This document shows, piece after piece, positions 17,159-25,423 of a DNA stretch of 64,000 nt; the stretch's first letter is position 1, and each line of letters starts with the position of its first letter. Below the pieces are notes generated by a model, which worked only from the letters and a program-made list of their open reading frames with translations, made no database searches and was not told the DNA's origin. This DNA comes from a virus, in IMG/VR virus record IMGVR_UViG_3300042261_000588, positions 62,001 through 126,000 of that record; one strand, 5' to 3'. Made by a program: the position numbers and the translations under genes.

Positions 17159-17453
17159 GCTTGGGGCACTTCAGAATCAGATGAAGGACCTTGAGGCGAA
17201 GTGCAAGACCGATTTCGATTGTAATATTAACGATCTTCCTGCTTTCATCGCGAAACTGAAGGAAGAGTCTGCAATCTCATTGCAGAATGCGGAGATCATC
17301 CTTGGTATGCGGGAAGGCACAGTTATCGTTCCGAAGCCCCAAGAGGTGTCAATACCCATCCCGGAACCAGAGAGGCCAAGAATGGGTGCTAGAGTGGCTC
17401 CAGTGGCACGCCCTGTCTTAGATTCCGGGCATGATGAAGACGGTCTGCCCTGA
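17049..17453 (+). CDS. coiled-coil protein overlapping its neighbour
   Basis: 134 residues. Residues 5-55 form a Gln/Lys/Glu-rich coiled coil and the C-terminus has a Pro-rich tail. It starts 110 bases before the end of the upstream gene in a different frame, behind GAAGGTAG. Position next to the nuclease gene suggests a role in recombination, unproven. Confidence 0.6.
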   Translation: MADQKQDQDLQQQMQRLQKARAKAEELSREKSRITGELGALQNQMKDLEAKCKTDFDCNINDLPAFIAKLKEESAISLQNAEIILGMREGTVIVPKPQEVSIPIPEPERPRMGARVAPVARPVLDSGHDEDGLP

Positions 17454-17472
17454 TTTTCTGGACAAATGACTT

Positions 17473-18243
17473 ATGGAAGTAGACCACATATCGGCATCGG
17501 CGGTCAAGACATACAAACAATGTCCCTTGAAATTTTGGGCGGTTTATGTCGAAAAGCTCCCCGAGCCACCTCCTCATCCCAATACCGTCATGGGGTCATG
17601 TCTCCACGACATGATGGAGTCGGCGACAAATCAGAGGATGATCCCGGATAGTGATCCAGATAAGCATGATCCGATGTTCTGGAAAGAAGCTGCTGTCACT
17701 CAGCATAAGGTCGAGAGGCAACTTCTTCCGGTGATTGATGAATTGGTTGCCAATGCGGTTCGGTGGGGATATTTCAGGAACATTCATAGAACAGTCGGTT
17801 GTGAAATCAAGATCGAGTTTCCACTTCCTAATGGTATCAATGTGACGGGGTATATTGACCGTCTGGATGTGATGACCCCAGACATGGACATCATTGATCT
17901 CAAGACGCAGAAGAACGCCTTTGAACCGGACGAGCTAAGTGATAATTGGCAGGCTCGAATTTACAATATCGGCGCAAGGCGTCTTAGGCCGGACATAACA
18001 GGGATTGCTACCGTTTCATTTTGGGTATTGCGCCATCAGGTTCAGAGGGTTATACTAAATTCCCAAGATGCGGATAACGACATTATTCGTCTTGCGAGTA
18101 TAGTAGATGAGATTCGTGCATGCAAGGACCCTGAAGGCAAGCCTTCTGGATTGTGTCCTTGGTGTCCGTATGAGAAGCAGTGTCCTACGAAGAATGGCAA
18201 TGCAAGGTATCGGTTGAAAAATGCAAAAAACAAAAAAGCGTAG
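17473..18243 (+). CDS. PD-(D/E)XK nuclease, RecB/Cas4-like with Fe-S cysteines
   Basis: 256 residues. An N-terminal SASAVKTYKQCPLKFW block carries the first Cys; the nuclease core is TGYIDRLD...DIIDLKTQK (about 125-145), giving the Asp and D-x-K catalytic residues; CPWCPYEKQC near the C-terminus completes a four-Cys set typical of a 4Fe-4S cluster. Such phage enzymes are single-strand exonucleases in recombination and replication. It lies between the SMC-like ATPase and the RuvC-like resolvase. Confidence 0.85.
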   Translation: MEVDHISASAVKTYKQCPLKFWAVYVEKLPEPPPHPNTVMGSCLHDMMESATNQRMIPDSDPDKHDPMFWKEAAVTQHKVERQLLPVIDELVANAVRWGYFRNIHRTVGCEIKIEFPLPNGINVTGYIDRLDVMTPDMDIIDLKTQKNAFEPDELSDNWQARIYNIGARRLRPDITGIATVSFWVLRHQVQRVILNSQDADNDIIRLASIVDEIRACKDPEGKPSGLCPWCPYEKQCPTKNGNARYRLKNAKNKKA

Positions 18244-18323
18244 TCCGGCGCATCATTTATCTAAGGGGTTCCACCCGAGTTAAAAGAGAATTGCCAAAAG
18301 TTGAAGACTGGGGTTTGCACAGA

Positions 18324-18539
18324 ATGTGGTATGTTCCCTTACAGTGGAAGGCTTACCAGAAAGCACAAGTGTTTGAAAAAGACTCCACAATTGTTTGTGT
18401 AGATGGTGATAATTTCCTGTTCGATTTACAATGTAAAATCAGTAGAAACAAAGGAGACAGTATGGATCAGCTATGGATATGTGGAAAACTCATCGCCAAA
18501 GTTGAGTTTTCTGAAAGGAGCGAAGCGAGTGAAAGATAA
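18324..18539 (+). CDS. small hypothetical protein ending in an attC-like repeat
   Basis: 71 residues if the ATG at 18324 is used; the frame is open upstream into the nuclease gene, and a TTG at about 18291 is another possible start. The body (AQVFEKDSTIVCVDGDN, DQLWICGKLIAKVEF) looks like a small beta protein. The end (SERSEASER) is translated repeat DNA, indicating a fused 3' end. Function unknown. Confidence 0.45.
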   Translation: MWYVPLQWKAYQKAQVFEKDSTIVCVDGDNFLFDLQCKISRNKGDSMDQLWICGKLIAKVEFSERSEASER

Positions 18540-18559
18540 ACTCAAACGCCTTGTTCGGC
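18495..18559 (+). other. attC-like inverted repeat, copy 4
   Basis: Perfect arms TTGAGTTT (18502-18509) and AAACTCAA (18538-18545) flank a GGAGCGAAGCGAGTGAAAG centre; GCCAAAG lies outside on the left and GTTCGGC (18553-18559) on the right. GC content rises sharply after the right box. A lone GCCGAAC follows at 18692-18698. Confidence 0.5.
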
Positions 18560-18690
18560 GTTTTCTATGGGGGTGGATTGGCTTGCTGGGCGACAATCTC
18601 ATAGTGTGGCACGCCCGCAAGACAGGACGCCCCGGTGTGGAAAACTCGCCGGGACCAATTCAACAGTGGTGCAGGGAGCAGTGGCGATGA
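18529..18690 (+). CDS. small basic protein (53 aa), cassette-like
   Basis: GTG start behind GGAG within the repeat. The product is basic and Trp-rich (KRLVRRFLWGWIGLLGDN, QQWCREQWR). Its first codons run through the attC-like right end. GC-rich; the stop overlaps the next ATG. Function unknown. Confidence 0.45.
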   Translation: MKDKLKRLVRRFLWGWIGLLGDNLIVWHARKTGRPGVENSPGPIQQWCREQWR

Positions 18691-18908
18691 CGCCGAACAG
18701 TGAATGGGAAGATACTGGAATTGTGTGGGCATTTCAGGGAGTCTTCGATGATGAAAAGAAGGCCGACGCTGCATGTAAGGATGCGAGCTATTTCATCTTC
18801 CCGGCAGTCTTGAATCAGGAATTGCCTCGTGAAGACAAGGATGCTGAAAACGTAAGGTTTCCTCGAATTGAAGAAGACATCCCTTCTGTCGAGCAAGAAG
18901 GAAAGTAG
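18687..18908 (+). CDS. small acidic hypothetical protein (73 aa)
   Basis: The ATG overlaps the previous stop. The product is acidic with Glu/Asp clusters (GVFDDEKKADAAC, EDIPSVEQEG). The second codon onward overlaps the lone GCCGAAC box, so the start may have been altered by insertion. No family is recognised. Confidence 0.5.
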   Translation: MTPNSEWEDTGIVWAFQGVFDDEKKADAACKDASYFIFPAVLNQELPREDKDAENVRFPRIEEDIPSVEQEGK

Positions 18909-18917
18909 GACTTGAAT

Positions 18918-19508
18918 ATGTCAGAAGAACAAGAGAAGTATGTTGCCGGTCAGTCTTTTTGCGGGCTCGATCTTTCGTTGACCAACACAGGATTCTGTCT
19001 TAAAAATGGGAGCACTATAACCATTGACACAATCAAGACGGAGCCGAAGAACTTCAAGAACGACTTGGATCGTCTGATTCACATTAGGAATACCATTATC
19101 TCCAAGCTTCCAGTAGGTGTGAAAATGGTTTGCATCGAGGACTTTTTCGTACCATCCAACAGACTTCAGATCGGGTCCGGCATAAAGTTGGCTATGTTAG
19201 GAACGGCTATTAGGTTGTCTCTGTATGAGAGAGGTATTCCTTTCGTGATCGTATCACCCCTTCAGCTTAAGAAATTCGTCACCGGAAAGGGCGTTGGCGA
19301 CAAGAGCATGATTCTACGGGAAGTTTTCAAACGATGGGGGATCGATGCCAAGGATGACAATCAGGCAGACGCATCTGTTCTTTCGTATTTGGCAGAGGCA
19401 TTACTATCTGAAATAACCGATGATACTCCAAAGTTTCAAGCGGAGGTCATTCGGACTGTTAGGCAGGATAGACCCAGATACAATGTCAATGCAGAGTGGG
19501 CCGTATAG
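18918..19508 (+). CDS. RuvC-like Holliday junction resolvase
   Basis: 196 residues. An RNase H-fold start FCGLDLSLTNTGF gives the first Asp (about 18), CIEDFF gives the Glu (about 74), and KDDNQADA near 146-151 gives the C-terminal Asp pair. VSPLQLKKFVTGKG is also typical of RuvC-like phage resolvases. It cuts four-way or branched DNA before packaging. The ATG at 18918 follows AAGTAGGA; a TTG two codons upstream is less likely. Confidence 0.85.
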   Translation: MSEEQEKYVAGQSFCGLDLSLTNTGFCLKNGSTITIDTIKTEPKNFKNDLDRLIHIRNTIISKLPVGVKMVCIEDFFVPSNRLQIGSGIKLAMLGTAIRLSLYERGIPFVIVSPLQLKKFVTGKGVGDKSMILREVFKRWGIDAKDDNQADASVLSYLAEALLSEITDDTPKFQAEVIRTVRQDRPRYNVNAEWAV

Positions 19509-19531
19509 GGAAACAAATTGGGGGAAATAAC

Positions 19532-19673
19532 ATGGACAAAGAAACACTGAACGCGTACACTATCTGGATTGCTCGTGAGGCTATAGTGGGGGACAATACA
19601 TTCGGCAGTCCGAGTTGCAAGTGCGGCGCTTGAGCAAGCAGAAGAGGACGAATAGGAGGATTGTTCATGCTAA
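19532..19673 (+). pseudogene. small gene broken at a G5 run
   Basis: The ATG behind GGGGG opens 33 codons (to TGA 19631-19633). Removing one G from the G5 run at 19588-19592 links the first 19 residues to another frame reading SAVRVASAALEQAEEDE, ending at TAG near 19656, a convincing 40-residue helical protein. Homopolymer position suggests a sequencing indel or a fresh mutation. The end coordinate is approximate. Confidence 0.45.
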
Positions 19674-20647
19674 GATTCGATGCTCATTGTCATGTTTTTA
19701 ATGGCCGAATTCTGGCCGATGCAACTAGGATGATGGCTAAGCCAGAAGTGGCCAAGGCTTCGTGGTTTAGTTGGATTACAGAGACTATCCTCAGTCTTAT
19801 TCGATCTGAGTCTGGGAATAATCAATTCATCTGCAGGTCTATCAAGAGACGTTTTCCAGATGATACTCCTGCTACGATCCCTCTTGCAATGGACATACAA
19901 TATCTCTTTACTCCTCCTTTGAAACAGTGTGAGATGTCTGGAGTCGAGGGCAAGCCACTTTCCATAAATTCTGGGCTGATGGATCAGATCAATGCTCTTA
20001 AGAAGCTATCGGCTCGTGGAAATTGCTTTCCATTCTTTCCAGTTGATCCTAGACGGCCTGGAATCGTCAAGGCGGTGCTTGATGGCAATATTGTGACGAA
20101 GAAGAAGGGTGGGTTCTATGGAGTTAAGTTATACCCTCGCTTGGGGTATCATCCTCAATCAAGCAATCTATGTGACCTCTATCGCTACTGTGAGGCCAAG
20201 AAGATTCCCATAACATCACATGCTGGTGCGGGTGGATTTCCACCATTCGGAACGAATTCTGGCTGGTTCTCAAACCCCGAGGAATTCAGGCCAATCTTAA
20301 ATCAGTTCCCTGATCTGAGAATCGACTTCGCACACTGGGGAATTGGGAATGATGCGTGGTCTGAATCAATTCTGTCGTTGATGCATGACTTTCCGAATGT
20401 CTACTCCGACTTGGCGTGTTTCAACTCGCCGGGAGACTTACCCAAATTCATTCGTAAGTATCTGGGGAATTCTCTTGTTCTCAAAAGGACCTTGTATGGA
20501 AGCGATTTCGATGTGTTCTACCTTACAGAAACAAAATTCGATATGGATTCATATTTGGATTCATTTATCAATCTAGTAGGGATGGATGATTTGGATAGTA
20601 TGATGTGTTTGAATCCGGTAAAATTTTTAGGTATCGAGCCGAGATAG
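19667..20647 (+). CDS. amidohydrolase-type metal-dependent hydrolase
   Basis: 326 residues; the ATG at 19667 follows AGGAGG. The TIM-barrel amidohydrolase signature is clear: DAHCHVF (metal His 7 and 9), SHAGAGG (about 187), FAHWG (about 223) and LYGSDFDVF (about 285, metal Asp). The family hydrolyses or decarboxylates small carbon-nitrogen or carboxylate substrates; the substrate cannot be read from sequence. It is an unusual metabolic gene for a phage and lies between a resolvase and a membrane protein. Confidence 0.78.
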   Translation: MLRFDAHCHVFNGRILADATRMMAKPEVAKASWFSWITETILSLIRSESGNNQFICRSIKRRFPDDTPATIPLAMDIQYLFTPPLKQCEMSGVEGKPLSINSGLMDQINALKKLSARGNCFPFFPVDPRRPGIVKAVLDGNIVTKKKGGFYGVKLYPRLGYHPQSSNLCDLYRYCEAKKIPITSHAGAGGFPPFGTNSGWFSNPEEFRPILNQFPDLRIDFAHWGIGNDAWSESILSLMHDFPNVYSDLACFNSPGDLPKFIRKYLGNSLVLKRTLYGSDFDVFYLTETKFDMDSYLDSFINLVGMDDLDSMMCLNPVKFLGIEPR

Positions 20648-20659
20648 AAGGAGTGGGAT

Positions 20660-20881
20660 ATGCCTCGTAAGATCGTCGACAGTTCATGTAATCAGAGAAC
20701 TCTTTGGGAGATCAAGGTGCCTAATCGGGAGCCTAATCGGGAGCCAGCTTCAGGCGTTACTTGTCCGTCATGTGGCGGAGAAATGACCAGAGGTTCGGTT
20801 CCTTGTCCAGATGGTAAGCCTTGGTGCATTGTCAATCATCAAGGACTTCAGTGTTCTAAATGCAGTAAGTTTTGGAATTGA
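20660..20881 (+). CDS. small zinc-ribbon protein
   Basis: 73 residues. CPSC near 35 and CSKC near 66 form a zinc ribbon with CPDG and CIVNHQG between. A 12-base tandem duplication gives NREPNREP near residue 22. GGAGTGGGAT precedes the ATG. Probably binds zinc; function unknown. Confidence 0.6.
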   Translation: MPRKIVDSSCNQRTLWEIKVPNREPNREPASGVTCPSCGGEMTRGSVPCPDGKPWCIVNHQGLQCSKCSKFWN

Positions 20882-20893
20882 TTGGAATATAAA

Positions 20894-21217
20894 ATGAGTG
20901 TTTATCTTGCACACCTGATCGGCGACTACCTATTGCAAACGGACCGGATGGCTATCGGGAAGAAGAAGTCGTCTTGGATTTGTCTCGTTCATGTTCTGAC
21001 ATATTTGATTCCATTTATATTCACGCCATTGGTTTGGTGGAAGCTGGCTCTGATAGGGCTACAGCACTTCTTACAGGACAGATGGAACTTCGTTCCTTGG
21101 TTTATGTGTGTTAAGGGTAGTGGTCAGTTTACCCTCCCTCCTTGTGGTCCATGGTCGGTGATTGTGACCGATAACATCCTACATATCTTGTTTATCGCTT
21201 GGATCGCTTCGATCTGA
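20894..21217 (+). CDS. DUF3307-like integral membrane protein
   Basis: 107 residues from the ATG at 20894. Begins VYLAHLIGDYLLQTDRMA, the conserved start of DUF3307 proteins, followed by three to four hydrophobic segments (ICLVHVLTYLIPFIFTPLVWW, ILHILFIAWIA). It should sit in the host inner membrane. Members are common in phages; role unknown. It converges on the minus-strand gene, with stops 2 bases apart. Confidence 0.75.
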   Translation: MSVYLAHLIGDYLLQTDRMAIGKKKSSWICLVHVLTYLIPFIFTPLVWWKLALIGLQHFLQDRWNFVPWFMCVKGSGQFTLPPCGPWSVIVTDNILHILFIAWIASI

Positions 21218-21219
21218 AA

Positions 21220-22188
21220 TCAGATCGCCTGCTCAAGCGAGTCAGTCAAGACAGTCCGTAGTGTCCTAATCGGAGAGGGCGGACGACCACTGAACGTGAA
21301 GTGTAGAGAATCACCAACCTTCATTTTAGCCCATCGAATCTCTTTCATTGCTTTTCGGATCGCTTTCATTGTCAAGCAGTGTTGTTCGACAGTTATCCCA
21401 ATATGTTTCTTGAGCTTATCTAGACCGATAAAGTAATGATTTCTACCCGCTTGCATTCCCAACCAAAGTCTTAGACAAAGCACACACATGGAGTTTGTTT
21501 CTACTTCGTTTAATGGGACGAACCATGGATTTTCATTCAGCATGTTCAAGTATTCTTTCGATATATGAATTTCAATACTATGATCTTGTCGATGATGACC
21601 ACAGATAACGCCGACGACTTGGAGTTGATTGAGAGCATCATCTAATGACGCGAAGAATGATTTTCCAGGTTTCTTACCAATCAATTCTGCAAAACGTCTA
21701 CGATGTACGTTCAAAATCCTACTTTCGACATGACCGTTCATCAAGTGCCAGCCAATACCTAGTAGAGTTTGATAAGCAATCAATCCAACCGTCCCTGCTC
21801 GCCGAATCTTCGTCGAATGATTGGGAATGAGATTAAGCATTCGAGGGATGACACACCAAGTGTCTTTGTTGACCGGCTGATAGGAGGTTGATAGGACTCT
21901 TCCAGGATGTCTGGACTCATGGCATTTAAGACAAAGGGAGTAACCTTCCAACATGTCGTTCTCGTGATAGGAGATAGCATGGTTGAATGTTTCCTCCTCA
22001 TCTCCGTAAAACTTCCATAGCCCTAAAAGAACATGATAGAGATCGATCATGTGATGCGTTTCAAGCTTCTCAGTGGAATGACATTTAACACAAGCGATGC
22101 CACGATTACGTTTCTCCCATCCAGAATATGCCAGAGATGAACGAACTCGATGGTCTAATGTTTTGAGGATAACTGATTGATTTTGCAT
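21220..22188 (-). CDS. HNH protein with C-terminal winged-helix-like region
   Basis: 322 residues and the only clear minus-strand gene in the window. Residues 33-94 carry an HNH treble clef: CVKCHSTEKLETHH and CLKCHESRH. The C-terminal half has helix-rich segments (LKKHIGITVEQHCLTMKAIRKAMKEIRWAKM) that suggest DNA binding, loosely like replication initiator winged helices. It could be a homing endonuclease or a site-specific initiator/nickase. Its upstream region contains three TTACACTCA repeats. Confidence 0.65.
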   Translation of the reverse strand: MQNQSVILKTLDHRVRSSLAYSGWEKRNRGIACVKCHSTEKLETHHMIDLYHVLLGLWKFYGDEEETFNHAISYHENDMLEGYSLCLKCHESRHPGRVLSTSYQPVNKDTWCVIPRMLNLIPNHSTKIRRAGTVGLIAYQTLLGIGWHLMNGHVESRILNVHRRRFAELIGKKPGKSFFASLDDALNQLQVVGVICGHHRQDHSIEIHISKEYLNMLNENPWFVPLNEVETNSMCVLCLRLWLGMQAGRNHYFIGLDKLKKHIGITVEQHCLTMKAIRKAMKEIRWAKMKVGDSLHFTFSGRPPSPIRTLRTVLTDSLEQAI

Positions 22189-22440
22189 GTTCGATTATAC
22201 TCTTGATACTTACACTCACGAAATGCGGTATTTACACTCACTTTGGGTTTTTTACAGCAAATTTTATAATCTGTTGTCGTGTGGGTGGTTATGGTCTGTT
22301 TTTCGAACAAACGATTTATAGCTTTTCAGGTGGTTATTATATTATTACACTCATACTTTGCTGTATTCGGCAGTAGTTTCCTGCAAATAACTGTGATAAT
22401 TTTTCGATATTTTACTAAGTGTTAGTGGGGAGTATAATTT
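22189..22440. promoter_or_regulatory. AT-rich divergent intergenic region with iterated TTACACTCA
   Basis: 252 bases between divergently transcribed genes, markedly AT-rich. TTACACTCA occurs at 22210-22218, 22232-22240 and 22345-22353, all in the same orientation; the first two are 22 bases apart, two helical turns. T-rich runs are frequent. This could be an operator or an initiator-bound origin. A GGGGAGTATAAT stretch before the ATG at 22441 serves as Shine-Dalgarno and, less likely, as a -10. Confidence 0.5.
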
Positions 22441-22827
22441 ATGAGATCAGAGAGAATAGCAAATAGCTTAGTTAAGCGGATTACTGGTAATTACTCTGTT
22501 TTTGGGTGGAATCATGTAGTTGATGGGATGGTAGATCGATTGGAAGACCTATCTTCTGAAATAAGTATTTCCAAGTTTGATAATCTGGATGCTGTAGCTG
22601 GATGGTCCAAGCTGGTCGAGAGGGAACAGATCGACTTATACGACGAGGTATTATCTCGTGAGGTTGACGAACTTAGGGGTGAGTTGGCAAATATCTTAAA
22701 TGAGGCAGAGTCAATCAATCGTTGGTGGAGCGACGAATTGAGAAAAATGAAGCAGAAATGTCAGAAGGTATCGAAAGACATGCTTAGTTTAGCCGCTAAG
22801 TTCAAGAAAATGGAGAAAAGATCATGA
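22441..22827 (+). CDS. helical protein with N-terminal RIA tag
   Basis: 128 residues, almost entirely helical with heptad-like spacing. The N-terminus (MRSERIANSLVKRIT) matches a short amphipathic tag shared by many proteins up to 38 kb. It starts 8 bases after GGGGAG. First gene of a long + strand run; function unknown. Confidence 0.62.
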   Translation: MRSERIANSLVKRITGNYSVFGWNHVVDGMVDRLEDLSSEISISKFDNLDAVAGWSKLVEREQIDLYDEVLSREVDELRGELANILNEAESINRWWSDELRKMKQKCQKVSKDMLSLAAKFKKMEKRS

Positions 22828-23318
22828 ATAGAGAAGAGCGGATTATTGGTCGTGTAGCTAGTAAGTCTCTAGAGAGTTGGCAGATGATGGACATCAGTAA
22901 GGTATTGCGTAGAGAGCAAAATTTAAGGGGGAAGATAGCTGATGCGATTAGAGACATCAAGACATGGATGGCAGACATACGACATGATAACACGATGAAG
23001 ATGGCGGCAGAGGAAGCGATGAGTGCGCTCGTAGGTGCATTGAAGGCGACGGACATACTAATTGGCATTAGTTTGGGTGAGATGCATGGGGAGATGACTT
23101 ATCTAGCCGGAGAGAAGACGGCTGCGAACAATTGGATGAATATAATTCACATGAGGAGGGATTTAGATGATATGGTGGCACAAGCTAAGATGTGGGTAAG
23201 AAGCGAAAAGGATGCAACATCTGATGGTGGTTTTTCAAATGTTAAACATTATGAGTCTGTAGTGAGTGCTCTCGCCGAGTGCTCTGACAAACTTCGTAAA
23301 GTCGAACATATCACCTAA
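22824..23318 (+). CDS. helical protein with N-terminal RIA-like tag
   Basis: 164 residues, ATGA overlap with the previous gene. The N-terminus MNREERIIGRVASKSL is a variant of the shared tag. The remainder is helical with Ala, Met and Lys; no catalytic motif. Possibly a virion or DNA-associated structural protein. Confidence 0.62.
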   Translation: MNREERIIGRVASKSLESWQMMDISKVLRREQNLRGKIADAIRDIKTWMADIRHDNTMKMAAEEAMSALVGALKATDILIGISLGEMHGEMTYLAGEKTAANNWMNIIHMRRDLDDMVAQAKMWVRSEKDATSDGGFSNVKHYESVVSALAECSDKLRKVEHIT

Positions 23319-23338
23319 TAAAAACTGGAGAAATTTCT

Positions 23339-23725
23339 ATGAAAGATGTTGATAAGATTATTGAGCGTGTAGCCAAGGGGGTTACTGGGGCTGGCAAGTG
23401 GGGTTGGGAAATATTTGAAGTCAATAAGACAGGGGCCTTGCTTCAAATCAGACATGATACATTGGCGAGATTCATCAAATTGGGAGAGTTGACTAGAATC
23501 ACGAATGAGATGGCTGGAAAGGTTAGGTCTGATTTGGCTCAGTTGGTAGCTTATGGGTTATCGATCAACATGGCGAAAATAGAGATTGGTGAGAAAGAAG
23601 TTGCTATCGAGGATGGCAAGATCACTATTTTTGTTAATGTGACTGTGAAGTGGTTGCCGGGAGAACAAAATATAGTCTGGGAAGATATTTATGAGGGGAT
23701 GCGAGATAATGGGCTATTGCGTTAA
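23339..23725 (+). CDS. small protein with N-terminal RIA-like tag
   Basis: 128 residues. Tag MKDVDKIIERVAKGVTG, then an alpha/beta domain with a beta meander (KIEIGEKEVAIEDGKITIFVNVTVKW). A weak ribosome site (CTGGAG) precedes the ATG. Function unknown. Confidence 0.6.
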   Translation: MKDVDKIIERVAKGVTGAGKWGWEIFEVNKTGALLQIRHDTLARFIKLGELTRITNEMAGKVRSDLAQLVAYGLSINMAKIEIGEKEVAIEDGKITIFVNVTVKWLPGEQNIVWEDIYEGMRDNGLLR

Positions 23726-23800
23726 GAAATATTGGGAGTCGGTAATTATCAAGCCATTGGTCGACGAGTGGGTGTACGGTGATAATTAGGAGTTAAGAAT

Positions 23801-24427
23801 ATGAATAGAGAAGTGAAGATAGCTAATCGGGTGATGATGGCGGCGACGTTTTCTCAGTTTGAGCAAGCTCTTAAGCAGCATGACTGGACGTATAATTACA
23901 GTGATGATGGTAGGGTATGGCGTCGTGGCGAGGCACAAGCCAAGGATATTGAGTCTATGGCTAAGGAGTTGGTATTGGTTGATGCTGATCGGACGGTTGA
24001 TTTATACAACAAGTATGGTCGAGAAGGATGGAGCGGGGACTGGACTGATGTTACGGCTGATAAGTGGATGAATATTCATAGGCATGAGGCTGAGTTGGCG
24101 GCGTATCGCAAGACATTGGAAAAGGAGATACGGGAAGGTGGGCGTTTATTTGGTACGCCTATAGCGGGGAAGTGGTCAGATAATGGATGGATTGGGTATC
24201 CGCCGAATTTCACGTTATTAGTTCGAGGAAAGGATCATTCTGAGTTCACCATTGTATTATCTGGTACGGGTCGTGGGAGTCATTTAGCGATTCGGAAGGG
24301 GACATTGGTAGCACAGGAGAAGGTGGAAGGGTATTACAGCATCGTGGGTGGGGTAAAGCCAGAGGAAGTTGCTCGAACGATTCAGAAGATGTATAAGGAT
24401 TTGGTAGAGAGAGGGGTTATTGAGTGA
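23801..24427 (+). CDS. tagged hypothetical protein
   Basis: 208 residues behind TTAGGAGTTAAG. Tag MNREVKIANRVMMAA. The body has a Trp/Tyr-rich region and a strand-rich segment (FTLLVRGKDHSEFTIVLSGTGRG). Its GTGA junction with the next gene indicates coupling. Function unknown. Confidence 0.62.
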   Translation: MNREVKIANRVMMAATFSQFEQALKQHDWTYNYSDDGRVWRRGEAQAKDIESMAKELVLVDADRTVDLYNKYGREGWSGDWTDVTADKWMNIHRHEAELAAYRKTLEKEIREGGRLFGTPIAGKWSDNGWIGYPPNFTLLVRGKDHSEFTIVLSGTGRGSHLAIRKGTLVAQEKVEGYYSIVGGVKPEEVARTIQKMYKDLVERGVIE

Positions 24428-25128
24428 TACCTCGTGGGATACAGGCATGGAGCAAGAACAAGAAGGTGGAGCGGACAGCACCTGGTTCCAAGAATCATTA
24501 CAAGGTCACTTACTGGGATGGGCAGGAGAAGTGGACGGATCAATACCCCGGAGCCGGGAAGCCGGGTAAAAGAGAACAAAAACTGGAAAATAAGAAGCAG
24601 GGAAGACCATCGGTTCAGGATGCAAAGGGGACATTGGCAGCAGCAGTGAAGAAGTATGTTAGTGGAGGGGAGAAGGGAATATTAGAGAATGCTGTAGATA
24701 ATGTGATTGTTCACTTAGGTCGTGAGATGGCTAAAGAGACAATCAGAAAATATCTGAAAGAGAACAAGACAGATGAAGATGGGAAGGTGAAAGAGGCGCA
24801 GGGTGTGATACGGGATCGGATGACGGACAAACTAAGGGGCAAGAAGGTTATGAATGGCAGGATAGACAAGATAGCGAGTCGAGTGGCGGGTTCTACTTAT
24901 CCGACTATGCAGCAGGTAGAACATGCCGAGTTGTATCAGTTGGTGCATTGGAATCGGTATTTGCCTAGTCCGGGAGAATGGGCGATAGGCGGTAGGAATA
25001 GGGCAGAATTTGAGAGGGCGTTAAATCACGAGGCACCGATCATCACTCGGATCGTCGAAAGAATTAAGGAATTGGGTGGTATCACGCCATCAGTGAGTAA
25101 GGCGGTTGGTTGGGATAGGTATCGGTAG
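24424..25128 (+). CDS. two-part hypothetical protein with internal RIA tag
   Basis: 234 residues from a GTG overlapping the previous stop. Residues 1-140 are a basic, Lys/Gly-rich region. The shared tag (MNGRIDKIASRVAG) lies internally at about 142-155, followed by a helical domain. Because the tag is terminal elsewhere and GAAGGTT lies before the ATG at about 24847, this may be two fused genes or contain a second start. Function unknown. Confidence 0.58.
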   Translation: MIPRGIQAWSKNKKVERTAPGSKNHYKVTYWDGQEKWTDQYPGAGKPGKREQKLENKKQGRPSVQDAKGTLAAAVKKYVSGGEKGILENAVDNVIVHLGREMAKETIRKYLKENKTDEDGKVKEAQGVIRDRMTDKLRGKKVMNGRIDKIASRVAGSTYPTMQQVEHAELYQLVHWNRYLPSPGEWAIGGRNRAEFERALNHEAPIITRIVERIKELGGITPSVSKAVGWDRYR

Positions 25129-25260
25129 GGGGCTAGGACCGTCAAGGCGTGGCTTTATAGGTAGGGGCTATGGCCATGGTAGTGGGGCAGGGCATCAAAA
25201 CTCGATTTTAAGGGCTCTGGGTGTGTTGTGGCTTGAATAAAGAAAGAGTAGAGTTTAGAA

Positions 25261-25356
25261 ATGATTATTTTAAGATATTGGCTTTGTTTTTGTGAGTGGT
25301 TATTACGATTAGGGAGGACGCTAGAAGTTATAGCAGATGAGGAGAAGACAATCTAG
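25261..25356 (+). CDS. possible 31-residue membrane-associated peptide
   Basis: ATG frame encoding a hydrophobic/aromatic N-terminal half (MIILRYWLCFCEWLLRLG) and an acidic end. The ribosome site is weak. It lies in a 295-base stretch (25129-25423) with no other clear gene; the rest is G-rich without obvious signals. Confidence 0.3.
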   Translation: MIILRYWLCFCEWLLRLGRTLEVIADEEKTI

Positions 25357-25423
25357 AGGTTTAAAATGAATTGGGTATCAAGCAATTCATATGGGTATTT
25401 TATTAGGAATTGGGGATAGAGTA

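Noticed and set aside
22433-22438. TATAAT promoter before the gene at 22441
   Set aside because: It ends 2 bases before the ATG; GGGGAG just upstream works better as a Shine-Dalgarno, so promoter status is doubtful.
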